This document shows positions 26,721-34,931 of a stretch of 64,000 bases of DNA, piece after piece. The DNA lies in NCBI RefSeq assembly GCF_027912535.1, contig NZ_CP115465.1, forward strand, positions 1,468,001-1,532,000. Reading direction: 5' to 3'. Made by a program: the position numbers and the translations under genes. How positions within the stretch are numbered: the stretch's first letter is position 1; each line of letters opens with the position of its first letter. The notes beneath the pieces are model-generated. The model was not told the origin of the DNA. It did not search any database and saw only the letters and a list, made by a program, of their open reading frames with translations. This stretch comes from Brevundimonas sp. NIBR11. GTDB taxonomy: Bacteria; Pseudomonadota; Alphaproteobacteria; Caulobacterales; Caulobacteraceae.

Positions 26721-27350
26721 TCAGAGGGCGAATGCGGGCGCGGGCGTCATTTCCGCCAGCACAGGCGGCGCCGCATCGAAGAGCTCGCGGCGCGACACGC
26801 CTTCGCGACCCTTGACATACAGCACCGCACGGCCGTTCGGGCCGGGCCGTTCGACCACCGCCAGGCGACCGCCGACCCGCAGCGCCGCCAGCCAGGCGGT
26901 CGGGCGAACCGCGACCGCGCCCTCGGACACGATGATGTCCCAGTCGCCTCCCGTGGGTTGCGTCAGGGGCGCCGTTACCGTCGCCACGCCCGCCTCGGCC
27001 AGAGCCGGCCCGACGATGTCGAGCACGGCCTGATCGGCTTCCTGCGCCGTCACCGAAACCTTCATCGCGGCCAGAACGGCGGCGGCGTAAGGACCGGCCA
27101 GGGCCAGGGCGGTCTCGCCCTCGCGGGCGTCCAGCGCCTGAATCAGCTTGGAGACTTCGCGCACCTGCATCAGGCGACGGCCGGCCGCGATCTCGACCTC
27201 GACTTCGCCATAGGCGGCGAAGGCCTGATCCGGGGTGCAAAAGCGTTCACGCGGCACGGTCATCAGGGCGGCCTGCAGCCCCCGGTCGGTGACGTCGTTC
27301 ACCCGGACCTGGGAGTCCACCATGACCTTGCGAGCGGCGGCGTAATCCAT
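26721..27350 (-). CDS. Degenerate protein-L-isoaspartate O-methyltransferase-like protein
   Basis: Protein of 209 residues that aligns with Pcm at its start (RKVMVDSQVRVNDVTDRGL, then MTVPRERFCTPDQAFAAY) and later (DWDIIVSEGAV, ALRVGGRLAVV). The SAM-binding glycine motif expected after LIQAL is replaced by ETALALAGPYAAAVLAAM, which lacks the GxGxG spacing. Methyltransferase activity is therefore doubtful. The start is the ATG at 27350; a longer frame runs back across the tRNA-Cys region and is not credible. It precedes tolC on the same strand. Confidence 0.8.
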   Translation of the reverse strand: MDYAAARKVMVDSQVRVNDVTDRGLQAALMTVPRERFCTPDQAFAAYGEVEVEIAAGRRLMQVREVSKLIQALDAREGETALALAGPYAAAVLAAMKVSVTAQEADQAVLDIVGPALAEAGVATVTAPLTQPTGGDWDIIVSEGAVAVRPTAWLAALRVGGRLAVVERPGPNGRAVLYVKGREGVSRRELFDAAPPVLAEMTPAPAFAL

Positions 27351-27505
27351 CTGCGGCGAAATCCCTGAAGCGAGCGACCCGAACGGTCGGAAATCTGGCG
27401 CGCTTATAGGTCCGTGCATCGCATGCGACAATCCGCGTTGCAGCGGCTGAACCGATCTGATAGCGAACGCCCCTCGCGATCTGGGGCCCTCTCGAAGAGC
27501 CCTAT

Positions 27506-27579
27506 GGCCTGATGGCGGAGTGGTGACGCAGAGGACTGCAAATCCTTGCACCCGGGTTCGATTCCCGGTCAGGCCTCCA
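27506..27579 (+). tRNA. tRNA-Cys (anticodon GCA)
   Basis: The acceptor stem GGCCTGA pairs with TCAGGCC. The anticodon stem AGGA/TCCT encloses CTGCAAA (anticodon GCA), the T arm is CCGGG-TTCGATT-CCCGG, and the 3' end is TCCA with CCA encoded. Length is 74 bases. A palindromic terminator follows directly. Confidence 0.96.
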
Positions 27580-27604
27580 TCGCGATCTCATTGAGATCGC
27601 GATG
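27578..27604. terminator. Perfect hairpin after tRNA-Cys
   Basis: CATCGCGATCTC and GAGATCGCGATG form a perfect 12-base-pair stem around ATT, overlapping the last two bases of the tRNA. The run after it on the plus strand is ATTCTT, a weak T tract. It also lies five bases past the stop of the small minus-strand gene and may end both transcripts. Confidence 0.6.
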
Positions 27605-27609
27605 ATTCT

Positions 27610-27726
27610 TCAGATTGGGGCCGTTAGCCAGCCGATTGCGCCGGCGCCGCCGACAGCCGCCGCCACGACGCCGATCGCCACGGCGATCCGCATGTTCCGG
27701 CTCATGAAACCCAGAATACCCGTCAT
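27610..27726 (-). CDS. Small single-pass membrane protein, 38 residues
   Basis: A 38-codon gene in the tRNA-Cys/TrmH spacer. The ATG at 27724-27726 has GGAGG five bases upstream, one of the best ribosome-binding sites in the window. The product begins MTGILGFMSRNMRIAVAIG, continues as one helix rich in V, A and G, and ends GWLTAPI before TGA. The positive residues before the helix predict an N-in orientation. It has no relative I recognise. The start signal, membrane-helix composition and placement against a terminator make it more than a chance frame, but it remains a prediction. Confidence 0.6.
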   Translation of the reverse strand: MTGILGFMSRNMRIAVAIGVVAAAVGGAGAIGWLTAPI

Positions 27727-27814
27727 GTCGTCCTCCCCAGACGACCCATAGCGTCACGGAAATCGACGTTCATCAAGGTGCACGGATCGTTAACGCGCTG
27801 AAATCGCGGAGGTG

Positions 27815-28645
27815 TCAGCGATCCGACACGGTCGTGATCTGGTAGAGGGCCAGCGCGCTGGTCACGGCGACATTCAGGGAGTCGAAACCGCCCGCCATGG
27901 GAATGCCGACGGTCTTCACCCGTTCCATGACGGCCGGCGGCAAGCCGGGACCCTCCGAGCCCACCAGAACGGCTTTTCGCCCCCCGCCGCTCAGCCCCAC
28001 AAGCGGCTCCGTCGCGCCCGGCGACAGGGCGATGACCTGGAAACGCTCGGCCTCCAACGCCGCGATCAACCCGGCCAGTGAGGTCGAAGCCGCGCTCGGC
28101 GTCCTCAGCACAGCACCGACCGACACCCGGATCGCCTTGCGATAGAAGGGATCGCAGCACCGCTCGTCCCGCAGAACCGCCGCCGCCCCGAACGCCGCCG
28201 CGTTCCGAAACAGCCCGCCCATATTGTCGTGATTGCCGATTCCGGCCGCCGCCAGAACGACGCAGTGCTCCGGCAGCCTGGCCAGCACCGCGTCCACCGG
28301 CCGCTCCGCCGGCTTCTCTCCCAGAGCCAGCAGGCCGCGATGCAAGGGAAAGCCGGCGATTGCATCGATCACGCCTTGAGATGCCGCATAGACCGGCACG
28401 CCCGCGCCCGCCGCTGCGATCAGCTCTGCTTGTGCCTCCACCCGGTTCGCCGCGATGAGCAGCGAGCGCGCCCGGCACAGGGAAGAGGGCGAAAGCAAAG
28501 TGCGAATCACGACCTCGCCCTCGGCCACGAACAGGCCTTCGCGCCCCGTCAGGTCGCGCTCGCGAATGTCGCGATAGGCCGCCACGCGGGGATCGGCGGG
28601 GTCTTCGATGAACTGAATGGCGATGGCTGACTTTTCCCGTTGCAC
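27815..28645 (-). CDS. TrmH/SpoU family RNA methyltransferase
   Basis: SPOUT-class 2'-O-methyltransferase of about 276 residues. Motif 1 is GIGNHDNMGGLFRNAAAFGA, motif 2 LVGSEGPGLP and motif 3 IPMAGGFDSLNVAVTSALAL, all with the expected asparagine and glycines. The start is uncertain: the frame runs back into tRNA-Asn, which cannot be coding, and no ATG is available. The GTG at 28645 (product VQREKSAIAIQFIEDPADPR) is the best choice, though it lacks a Shine-Dalgarno sequence. It is a distinct paralogue of the gene at 4762; the substrate is unknown. Confidence 0.85.
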   Translation of the reverse strand: MQREKSAIAIQFIEDPADPRVAAYRDIRERDLTGREGLFVAEGEVVIRTLLSPSSLCRARSLLIAANRVEAQAELIAAAGAGVPVYAASQGVIDAIAGFPLHRGLLALGEKPAERPVDAVLARLPEHCVVLAAAGIGNHDNMGGLFRNAAAFGAAAVLRDERCCDPFYRKAIRVSVGAVLRTPSAASTSLAGLIAALEAERFQVIALSPGATEPLVGLSGGGRKAVLVGSEGPGLPPAVMERVKTVGIPMAGGFDSLNVAVTSALALYQITTVSDR

Positions 28646-28689
28646 AATCAAGAAGGCCGCTGCTATAGGCGCGCCTCCCGAGTTTCTGT

Positions 28690-28764
28690 TCCGCGGTAGC
28701 TCAGTGGTAGAGCAGCCGACTGTTAATCGGCTGGTCGTAGGTTCGAATCCTACCCGCGGAGCCA
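28690..28764 (+). tRNA. tRNA-Asn (anticodon GUU)
   Basis: The acceptor stem TCCGCGG pairs with CCGCGGA. The D arm is AGCTCAGTGGTAGAGC, the anticodon stem CCGAC/ATCGG region holds GTT, and the T arm is GTAGG-TTCGAAT-CCTAC. The discriminator is G and CCA is encoded at 28762-28764. Length is 75 bases. Confidence 0.96.
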
Positions 28765-28874
28765 CTCGGGGCCTTTAGCCCGAAAACGAAGAAGCCCTGC
28801 CGCCTTTCGGCGATGAGCGTCTCGGCGCGCCAAATTCGCCGGCGACCTCCCGTCGGCAAACCGAGGCCTGGCTC

Positions 28875-30188
28875 ATGTATCCGCGTCCCGCGACCATCGG
28901 CATCGATTTCGGCACCACCAACACTGTCGTCGCCCTGACCGACCCGGATGGCTCGACCGCCGTCGTGCGATTCGACGCGCCCGGCGGCGACCTCGCCACC
29001 TTCCGTTCGACCCTCAGCTTCCAGCTCCACCCCGGCGCGGACGGCCGTACGCCGGAGCGTGTGGTCGAGGCCGGCCCCTGGGCCATCGACGCCTATGTCG
29101 AGGATCCGCTGGAGACCCGCTTCATCCAGTCGTTCAAAACCTTCGCCGCATCGGCCGCCTTCACCGAGACGGTCATCGACAACCGCCGCTACAAATTTGA
29201 AGATCTGCTGGCCGCCTTCCTCCTGCGGGTGCGGCACCATGCGGACGGCCAGCTCGACGCCCTGCCGCCCCGCGTCATCGTCGGTCGTCCGGTCACCTTC
29301 GCCGGCGGTTCTCCCAACCCCCAACTCGCGCTGCAACGCTACGAGACTGCCTTCCAGCGGCTCGGCTTCACCGACATCCGCTATGCCTACGAGCCTGTCG
29401 GCGCCGCCTTCTTCTTCGCCCGCACCCTGACCGAGCCCGCCAACGTCCTCGTCGCCGACTTCGGCGGCGGCACGAGCGACTTCTCCATCGTCCGCTTCGA
29501 GCCCACGCGCGAAGGCCTGCGCTCGACGCCGCTCGCCCGGTCCGGCGTCGGCGTTGCCGGCGACGCCTTCGACTACCGCATCATCGACCAGCTGGTGTCG
29601 CCCGAACTGGGCAAGGGCGGTCTGTACCGCGCCGTCGGCAAGCGTCTGCCGATCCCCCAGCGCTACTATTCCGCTTTCGCTCGCTGGGATCAGCTGGCCC
29701 TGCTGCGCGCCTCGCGCGACATGAAGGACATCCGCGCCCTCGCCCGCACCGCCGAGGAGCCCGAGAAGCTCGGCCGCCTGATCGAGGTGCTGGACGACAA
29801 CCACGGCTATGCCCTCTACCAGGCCGTCTCCCGCCTGAAGATGGACCTGTCACGCGATCGGACGGCCGCCTTCGCCTTCCACGCCGGGTCGGTCCGTATC
29901 GAAGCCGAGGTCGCGCGTTCGGATTTCGAGAGCTGGATCGCGCCCGAGCTCGCCGCCATAGAGACCGCCGTCGACGAAGCCATCGCCGGATCGGGTCTGC
30001 ATCCCGACCAGATCGACCGCATCTTCCTCACCGGCGGCACCTCCTTCGTCCCGGCCGTGCGCGACATCTTCCACCGCCGATTCGACAGGACGAAGATCGA
30101 GACCGGCGGCGAGTTCGAATCCATCGCCTCGGGCCTCGCCCTGATCGGGCGGGAATCGGACCTCGACCTTTGGAGCGAGCGTCGCTGA
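28875..30188 (+). CDS. Hsp70 family protein, YegD-like, without a substrate-binding domain
   Basis: Protein of 437 residues with only the actin-like ATPase fold. Phosphate 1 loop is GIDFGTTNTVVAL (9-21), phosphate 2 is VLVADFGGGTSDFSIVRF near 194, and the adenosine region is IFLTGGTSFVPAVRDIF near 385. The C-terminal beta-sandwich and lid of DnaK are absent, as in E. coli YegD. The role is probably chaperone-like, but clients and cochaperones are unknown. GAGG about nine bases before the ATG supports the start. The YcaQ-type glycosylase gene follows 38 bases later on the same strand. Confidence 0.9.
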   Translation: MYPRPATIGIDFGTTNTVVALTDPDGSTAVVRFDAPGGDLATFRSTLSFQLHPGADGRTPERVVEAGPWAIDAYVEDPLETRFIQSFKTFAASAAFTETVIDNRRYKFEDLLAAFLLRVRHHADGQLDALPPRVIVGRPVTFAGGSPNPQLALQRYETAFQRLGFTDIRYAYEPVGAAFFFARTLTEPANVLVADFGGGTSDFSIVRFEPTREGLRSTPLARSGVGVAGDAFDYRIIDQLVSPELGKGGLYRAVGKRLPIPQRYYSAFARWDQLALLRASRDMKDIRALARTAEEPEKLGRLIEVLDDNHGYALYQAVSRLKMDLSRDRTAAFAFHAGSVRIEAEVARSDFESWIAPELAAIETAVDEAIAGSGLHPDQIDRIFLTGGTSFVPAVRDIFHRRFDRTKIETGGEFESIASGLALIGRESDLDLWSERR

Positions 30189-30226
30189 CGAGACAGGGCT
30201 GAGGCCGCCGGATAGGGTCGTCGCAG

Positions 30227-31426
30227 ATGACCGAACAGATCTCGCCCGCCCTCGCCCGCCGCATGGCCCTGGCCGCCCAGGGCTTCGGCAAGCCCCATCC
30301 GAAGACCGCCGGAACCCGCCAATTCCGCGAAACCGCCCGGCGTCTGGGCGTGATCCAGATCGACAGCGTCAACGTCGTCAGCCGCACCCACTACCTGCCT
30401 GCCTTCTCCCGCCTCGGCGCCTATCCGCGCGACCTGCTGGAGACCGAGGCCTGGGGCCGAAAGCCGACCTTCTTCGAATACTGGGGCCACGAGGCTTCGC
30501 TCATGCCCGTCGAGACCCAGCCCCTGATGCGCTGGCGGATGGCGCGGGCGCGCGACGGCCACGGCATCTGGACCGGCATCAACCGCTTCGGCCGCGAGCG
30601 GCGGGACTATATCGACACCGTGCTGGCCGAGATCGAACGGCGCGGCCCCGTCACCGGCGCGGACTTCGCCTCCGGCCCTCGCGGCAAGCCCGGCTGGTGG
30701 GAATGGTCGGACGGCAAGCGCGCCCTGGAATGGCTGTTCTGGGCCGGGTTCATCACCACGAAGACCCGGCGCAATTTCGAGCGGGTCTACGACCTGACCG
30801 AACGGGTCATCCCCGCCGCCGTCCAGAACCGGCCGACCCCGACCGAGGCCGACGCCCAGCGCGCCCTGATCCGCATCGCCGCCGAGGCCATGGGCATCGC
30901 CACCTCCGCCGACCTGCGCGACTATTTCCGCCTGCCGGTCGAGGGGTTCAAGGATCGCGTCGCCGAACTGGTTGAAGAAGGCGCCCTGATGCCCGCCACG
31001 GTCACGGGCTGGCGCGGCCCGACCTATGTCGCGGCGGACGCCCGGCGACCGCGCAAGGTTCAGGGCGCCGCCCTCCTCTCGCCGTTCGACAACCTCATCT
31101 GGTTCCGCGACCGCACCGCGCGGCTGTTCGACGTCCGCATCCGTCTGGAAATCTATACCCCGGCCCACAAACGCGCCCACGGCTACTACGTCCTGCCCTT
31201 TTTGGAGGACGAGGCGATCACCGCCCGCGTGGACCTGAAGGCCGAACGTCAGGCCGGCGTACTGCTGGTCCAGGCCGCCTGGCGCGAGCCTCTGGCGACG
31301 CCCGAGACGGCGCAACGGCTGGCCGGCGAGCTGGTGCGGATGGCGAGATGGCTCGGCTTGAGCGGTGTCGAGGTCAAAGACCGCGGCGACCTCGCCGAGG
31401 ACCTGTCAGACGCCCTGCCCGGCTGA
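30227..31426 (+). CDS. YcaQ/AlkX family DNA glycosylase (interstrand crosslink repair)
   Basis: Winged-helix protein of 399 residues of the HTH_42 family. E. coli YcaQ unhooks interstrand crosslinks and removes N7-alkylated purines. The family's N-terminal signature is present in LGVIQIDSVNVVSRTHYLPA near residue 39, containing the glutamine/aspartate pair used in catalysis. Winged-helix repeats follow, with RKPTFFEYWGHEASLMP and SPFDNLIWFRDRTARLFD toward the end. It starts 38 bases after the Hsp70-like gene and may be cotranscribed. No SOS box is visible. Confidence 0.88.
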   Translation: MTEQISPALARRMALAAQGFGKPHPKTAGTRQFRETARRLGVIQIDSVNVVSRTHYLPAFSRLGAYPRDLLETEAWGRKPTFFEYWGHEASLMPVETQPLMRWRMARARDGHGIWTGINRFGRERRDYIDTVLAEIERRGPVTGADFASGPRGKPGWWEWSDGKRALEWLFWAGFITTKTRRNFERVYDLTERVIPAAVQNRPTPTEADAQRALIRIAAEAMGIATSADLRDYFRLPVEGFKDRVAELVEEGALMPATVTGWRGPTYVAADARRPRKVQGAALLSPFDNLIWFRDRTARLFDVRIRLEIYTPAHKRAHGYYVLPFLEDEAITARVDLKAERQAGVLLVQAAWREPLATPETAQRLAGELVRMARWLGLSGVEVKDRGDLAEDLSDALPG

Positions 31427-31428
31427 AC

Positions 31429-31459
31429 CAAAGAAAAAGCCCGACGCGGGCGCCGGGCT
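31429..31459 (-). terminator. Intrinsic terminator of the minus-strand lipoprotein gene
   Basis: Read on the minus strand, AGCCCG and CGGGCT enclose a short GC-rich loop and are followed by TTTTTCTTT. It lies about 60 bases after the stop at 31521 and against the end of the convergent YcaQ gene, so it probably stops both. Confidence 0.8.
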
Positions 31460-31520
31460 GAAGAAGTTCGGTGATGGTGGGTGCCCTCGAAGAGAACACC
31501 GTATCGGTGATCCGAATTGG

Positions 31521-32270
31521 TTAACGGATCGTTTCCATCCGATCCGGGAACCAGGTCGTCTGTTCGCCGCCGCCCGGGCTGGACCAAGCGATGCGCCAAC
31601 CGGCCCCCGCCCTCTCCAGAACGTCGGCCGCGCTCGCCCCGCCTGGTTGCGGTGCATAGGTCCGTCCTCCGATCTTCAGCGGGGTGGTCCCGTCCCCGGA
31701 GCCGGCCAGCCGCCAGCGTCCCGCCGCGTCCGCCGTCGCCCGACGTTGCGCGCTGCCATCGATGACCACGTCGCTGCCCGCCGGCGCTCGCCCGGAGACG
31801 AAGGCGGCCCGCCCGTCGGTGTCGACGGCGTCCAGCCCGCCCGCCCCGTCCAGCCTCCGCGTCGGCGCCCCGATGGTCAGAAGCGCAATCGGCGCCCGGG
31901 GGTTCGCGGAGATCAGCAGGCGATACGGCGCAGGAAAGCCGGCCTGCCCCATCCGCGCCTCCACCCGAAACAGGGTGTCCTGAGCCGGTCGCGGCACCCT
32001 CAGCTCGAATCGCCCTTCATCGTCGGCGCCCACGGCATAGGCCAGGTCGCCGGCCCCGCTGACCACGACCCGACCCAGAGGCGCGGCCTGTCCGCGCACG
32101 ATCAGCTCACGCCCGGTGGCCGCGACCGCGTCGACCTGGGGGGGCATGACCCAGCCGCTCTCCTGCGCCGTTTCCGTCGCCGGCTGGGCCTGTTCTCCAC
32201 AGGCGCACAACACGAGAACGCCGACCAGCGACAGCGCGGCCGTCAGCGTCGATGCGATCCTTCGTTTCAT
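31521..32270 (-). CDS. Putative lipoprotein with repeated beta-sandwich-like segments
   Basis: Exported protein of 249 residues. The N-terminus MKRRIASTLTAALSLVGVLV ends in the lipobox LCAC, so it is a likely lipoprotein. The mature part contains several segments of the form GRELIVRGQAAPLGRVVVSG, GRFELRVPRP, GRAAFVSGRAPAGSDVVIDG and AAGRWRLAG. These resemble carboxypeptidase-regulatory or Big-type domains and may be a tandem duplication of one fold. The frame runs on upstream as antisense of the LOG gene; the signal peptide fixes the start at 32270. Function unknown. Divergent from the LOG gene by 87 bases. Confidence 0.75.
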   Translation of the reverse strand: MKRRIASTLTAALSLVGVLVLCACGEQAQPATETAQESGWVMPPQVDAVAATGRELIVRGQAAPLGRVVVSGAGDLAYAVGADDEGRFELRVPRPAQDTLFRVEARMGQAGFPAPYRLLISANPRAPIALLTIGAPTRRLDGAGGLDAVDTDGRAAFVSGRAPAGSDVVIDGSAQRRATADAAGRWRLAGSGDGTTPLKIGGRTYAPQPGGASAADVLERAGAGWRIAWSSPGGGEQTTWFPDRMETIR

Positions 32271-32357
32271 CCTGCTCGTCGGGTCTGTAGGAGTATCCGC
32301 CCAGATAGACCGGCGCGCCCGGCCTGTCTCCAGTCTTGCCGTCACGTCCGAGGGTTC

Positions 32358-32963
32358 ATGTCCGCGTCCATCCCCGCCATCGCCCCCTTCGAGGGCCAGT
32401 CCGTCTGCTTGTTCTGCGGCTCTTCCGACGCCGCCGATCCGGTCTACACCGCCGCCGCCGCCGCCTTTGGCGCGGCCGCGGCCAAGGCCGGCTGGCGTCT
32501 CGTCTACGGCGGCGGCGGCGTGGGTCTGATGGGCGCCTCGGCGCGTGCGGCTCACGAGGCGGGCGGTCGCGTGGTCGGCATCATGCCGGCCTTCCTGCGC
32601 AGCCGTGAACGCCTGTTCGACGAGGTCGAGACCATCGTCGTCACCTCGATGCACGAGCGCAAACAGCTGATGTACGACCAGTCGGACGCCTTCGTCGTCG
32701 CCCCCGGCGGCATCGGCACCCTGGAAGAGGTGGTCGAGCTGCTGTCGTGGAAGCGGCTGGACCTTCACGGCAAGCCGGTGATCTTCCTCAACATCGGCGG
32801 CTTCTGGGAGACCTTCTTTGCCCTGATGCGCCAGAGCGTCGAGACGGGCTTCACTCCGCCCTCATTCCTCCAGGCCTGGACCGTCTGCGACACGGTAGAA
32901 GAGGCGATGGCCGTCCTGGCTGCCGGTGCGACACCCTCGACCTTGAAACATGATCAGCGATAA
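32358..32963 (+). CDS. LOG family protein (TIGR00730, nucleoside 5'-monophosphate phosphoribohydrolase-like)
   Basis: Rossmann-fold protein of 201 residues related to plant LOG and bacterial PpnN-type enzymes, which hydrolyse nucleoside monophosphates such as cytokinin ribotides to the base and ribose 5-phosphate. Family motifs are CLFCGSSD, VYGGGGVGLMGASARAAHEA, MHERKQLMYDQSDAFVVAPG and the hallmark PGGIGTLEE. The ATG at 32358 has GAGG eight bases upstream. The physiological substrate is not predictable from sequence. Confidence 0.9.
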   Translation: MSASIPAIAPFEGQSVCLFCGSSDAADPVYTAAAAAFGAAAAKAGWRLVYGGGGVGLMGASARAAHEAGGRVVGIMPAFLRSRERLFDEVETIVVTSMHERKQLMYDQSDAFVVAPGGIGTLEEVVELLSWKRLDLHGKPVIFLNIGGFWETFFALMRQSVETGFTPPSFLQAWTVCDTVEEAMAVLAAGATPSTLKHDQR

Positions 32964-33094
32964 GTAATCATCGCTCAGTCTGCGCCTGCGGTCCGTTCAT
33001 TTTGAAAACCCGGATTGACAGTTTCGAATAACAACGCACTATGCCGGTATTGACGCTGGACCGTGTCGGTCCGCCCCCTCATCGGAGTCTCCCC

Positions 33095-33397
33095 ATGCGC
33101 GCCGCCCTCCCCCTCGTCGCTCTCTGCGCCGCCTTCGCCGCAGCCCCGACTGTCGCTCAGACGCCTGCCCCGACCCGCGCGGTCTTCGCCGACGCCTCGC
33201 GCGTTCCGGCCCGCGCCACCATCATCGACGGCGCCAACTGGCGGTGCGAGGGCCAGACCTGCACCGCCACGGGCGGCGCCCAGCAGCCCGCTCCGCGCGC
33301 CTGCCGCCGCGTCGTCGCCCGCTTCGGCGCGGTGACCGAGTTCTCGTGGAAGGGCACGACCCTCTCGGCCGAACAGCTGGCCGTCTGCAACGCCTGA
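33095..33397 (+). CDS. Small exported protein with two disulfide-type cysteine pairs (CC_3452-like)
   Basis: Secreted protein of 100 residues. The signal peptide MRAALPLVALCAAFAAAPTV probably ends at AQT. The mature domain reads NWRCEGQTCTATGG, then PRACRRVVARFGAVTEFSWK, then LSAEQLAVCNA. Four cysteines, spaced as two close pairs, suggest two disulfides in the periplasm. The pattern recalls the small CC_3452-type proteins of Caulobacterales; this is from memory and not certain. A TTGACA at 33015-33020 could be part of its promoter. A bidirectional terminator follows. Confidence 0.7.
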   Translation: MRAALPLVALCAAFAAAPTVAQTPAPTRAVFADASRVPARATIIDGANWRCEGQTCTATGGAQQPAPRACRRVVARFGAVTEFSWKGTTLSAEQLAVCNA

Positions 33398-33416
33398 TCG
33401 GCGCGGTCTGAATAGC

Positions 33417-33448
33417 AAAAGGGGCGGCCCGCCGGGCCGCCCCTTTTT
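33417..33448. terminator. Bidirectional intrinsic terminator between the small exported gene and gltX
   Basis: GGGGCGGCC and GGCCGCCCC form a nine-base-pair stem flanked by AAAA on the left and TTTTT on the right, so it works on both strands. It serves the gene ending at 33397 and gltX ending at 33453. Confidence 0.9.
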
Positions 33449-33452
33449 CGTT

Positions 33453-34802
33453 CTAGGCCACTTCGCCCTTCAGCCTCTGCACGATCCGCTCGCGCCCGAT
33501 CAGCTGAACCATCGTCGCCATGTCCGGCCCGTGCGGCTGGCCAGTAAGGATGTGGCGCAACGGCATGAACAGAGCCTTGCCCTTGGCCCCGGTGCTGTCC
33601 TTGACCGCATTGGTCCAGGTCGACCACGCGCCTTCGTCGATCGTCTCGGGCAGGACCGCCAGGGCTGCCGCCGCGAAGGCCGGATCCTCGATCGCCGGCG
33701 TCACCGGCCCCCGCACCATGGTCGCCAGATCGGTCACGTCGCCGAACGTCTTCAGGTTCCCCCGCACAGCATTCCAGAAGGTCTCGCCCAGATCGCAGCC
33801 CAGCGCCTCCAGCCGCGGCTTCGCCGTCGCATAAGGCATGGCGTGCAGGGCCTGGGCGTTCAGCCGATCCAGATCCTCGGTGTCGTAGCGCGCCGGCGAC
33901 CGGCCCATCTTGTCGAAGCTGAAGCCCGCGCCCAGCGCCTCGATGCTGTCGGCGACCTCGAGCGGATCCGAGGTGCCGATCCGGCCCAGATGGCTGGTGA
34001 TGGCGATCGGCTCATAGCCCTGATCCCGCATCTCCGAGACCGACAGCGAACCCAGACGCTTGGACAGCGCGGCGCCATCCGCCCCGACCAGCAGCGGCAT
34101 GTGGGCGAAGGTGGGCACCGCCGTCCCGAGGCCCGCCGCGATCAGCGCCTCGAAGATCTCGATCTGGGCGCCGGTATTGGTGGTGTGATCCTCGCCCCGG
34201 ATGACGTGGGTGATGCCCATGTCGATGTCATCGACGACCGACGGCAGGGTGTAGAGATAAAGGCCGTCCTCTCGGATCAGCACCGGGTCCGACATCGAGG
34301 CCGTGTCGACCTCGCAATGGCCGCGCGACAGGTCCTCCCAGGCGACGCGACGCCCATCCAGCTTGAAGCGCCAGTGCGGCTTGCGCCCCTCGGCCTCCAG
34401 CCTGGCCTTGTCGTCGTCGGTCAAGGCCAGCGCCGCCCGGTCGTAGATCGGCGGCATGCCGCGGGACAGTTGCACCTTGCGACGACGATCCAGCTCCTCA
34501 GACGTATCCCAGGCCGGATACAGACGGCCGGCGGCCTTCAGGCGTTCGGCGGCGTCGTGATAGCGATCGAACCGCTTGGACTGGTTGTATCGCTCGTCCC
34601 AGACGAGGCCCAGCCACTTCAGGTCGTCCTCGATCCCCTGTTCGAACTCGGGCGTCGAACGGGCCAGATCGGTGTCGTCGATGCGCAGCACGAACGAACC
34701 GCCCTGCCCCTTGGCGAACATCCAGTTGACCAGGGCGGTCCGGACATTGCCGACGTGGAGCTTGCCGGTGGGCGACGGGGCGAAACGGACCTTGACGGAC
34801 AT
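33453..34802 (-). CDS. gltX: Glutamyl-tRNA synthetase
   Basis: Class Ib synthetase of 449 residues. The first ATP-binding motif is the variant HVGN in FAPSPTGKLHVGNVRTALVN (about residues 7-26), and the KMSKS box is the variant GAALSKRLGSLSV. Alphaproteobacteria commonly carry two GluRS enzymes, one of which may charge tRNA-Gln with glutamate for later amidation; the second copy is not in this window, so I cannot say which type this is. It is divergent from alr with 129 bases between. Confidence 0.93.
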   Translation of the reverse strand: MSVKVRFAPSPTGKLHVGNVRTALVNWMFAKGQGGSFVLRIDDTDLARSTPEFEQGIEDDLKWLGLVWDERYNQSKRFDRYHDAAERLKAAGRLYPAWDTSEELDRRRKVQLSRGMPPIYDRAALALTDDDKARLEAEGRKPHWRFKLDGRRVAWEDLSRGHCEVDTASMSDPVLIREDGLYLYTLPSVVDDIDMGITHVIRGEDHTTNTGAQIEIFEALIAAGLGTAVPTFAHMPLLVGADGAALSKRLGSLSVSEMRDQGYEPIAITSHLGRIGTSDPLEVADSIEALGAGFSFDKMGRSPARYDTEDLDRLNAQALHAMPYATAKPRLEALGCDLGETFWNAVRGNLKTFGDVTDLATMVRGPVTPAIEDPAFAAAALAVLPETIDEGAWSTWTNAVKDSTGAKGKALFMPLRHILTGQPHGPDMATMVQLIGRERIVQRLKGEVA

Positions 34803-34931
34803 GGGAGGCGTGACCTTGAAAACGAGGCGCGTAGGTCGGTCACGCAGGCCCCCAAGTCAAGGATGCCCCAGAAACGCCTCCGACCTCGCTTTTCGGCTTT
34901 TCCCGCAACGATCTTGCTTCATAAGGCGACG

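Noticed and set aside
27351..27551. N-terminal extension of the Pcm-like gene
   Set aside because: It would read through the tRNA-Cys region on the opposite strand and has no family resemblance.
31365..32357. Upstream extension of the LOG gene frame overlapping YcaQ and the lipoprotein gene
   Set aside because: The ATG at 32358 has a good ribosome-binding site and starts the family-conserved part.
33531..34931. Long plus-strand frame running through gltX into alr
   Set aside because: Only the part from 34932 encodes a protein (Alr); the rest is antisense of gltX.
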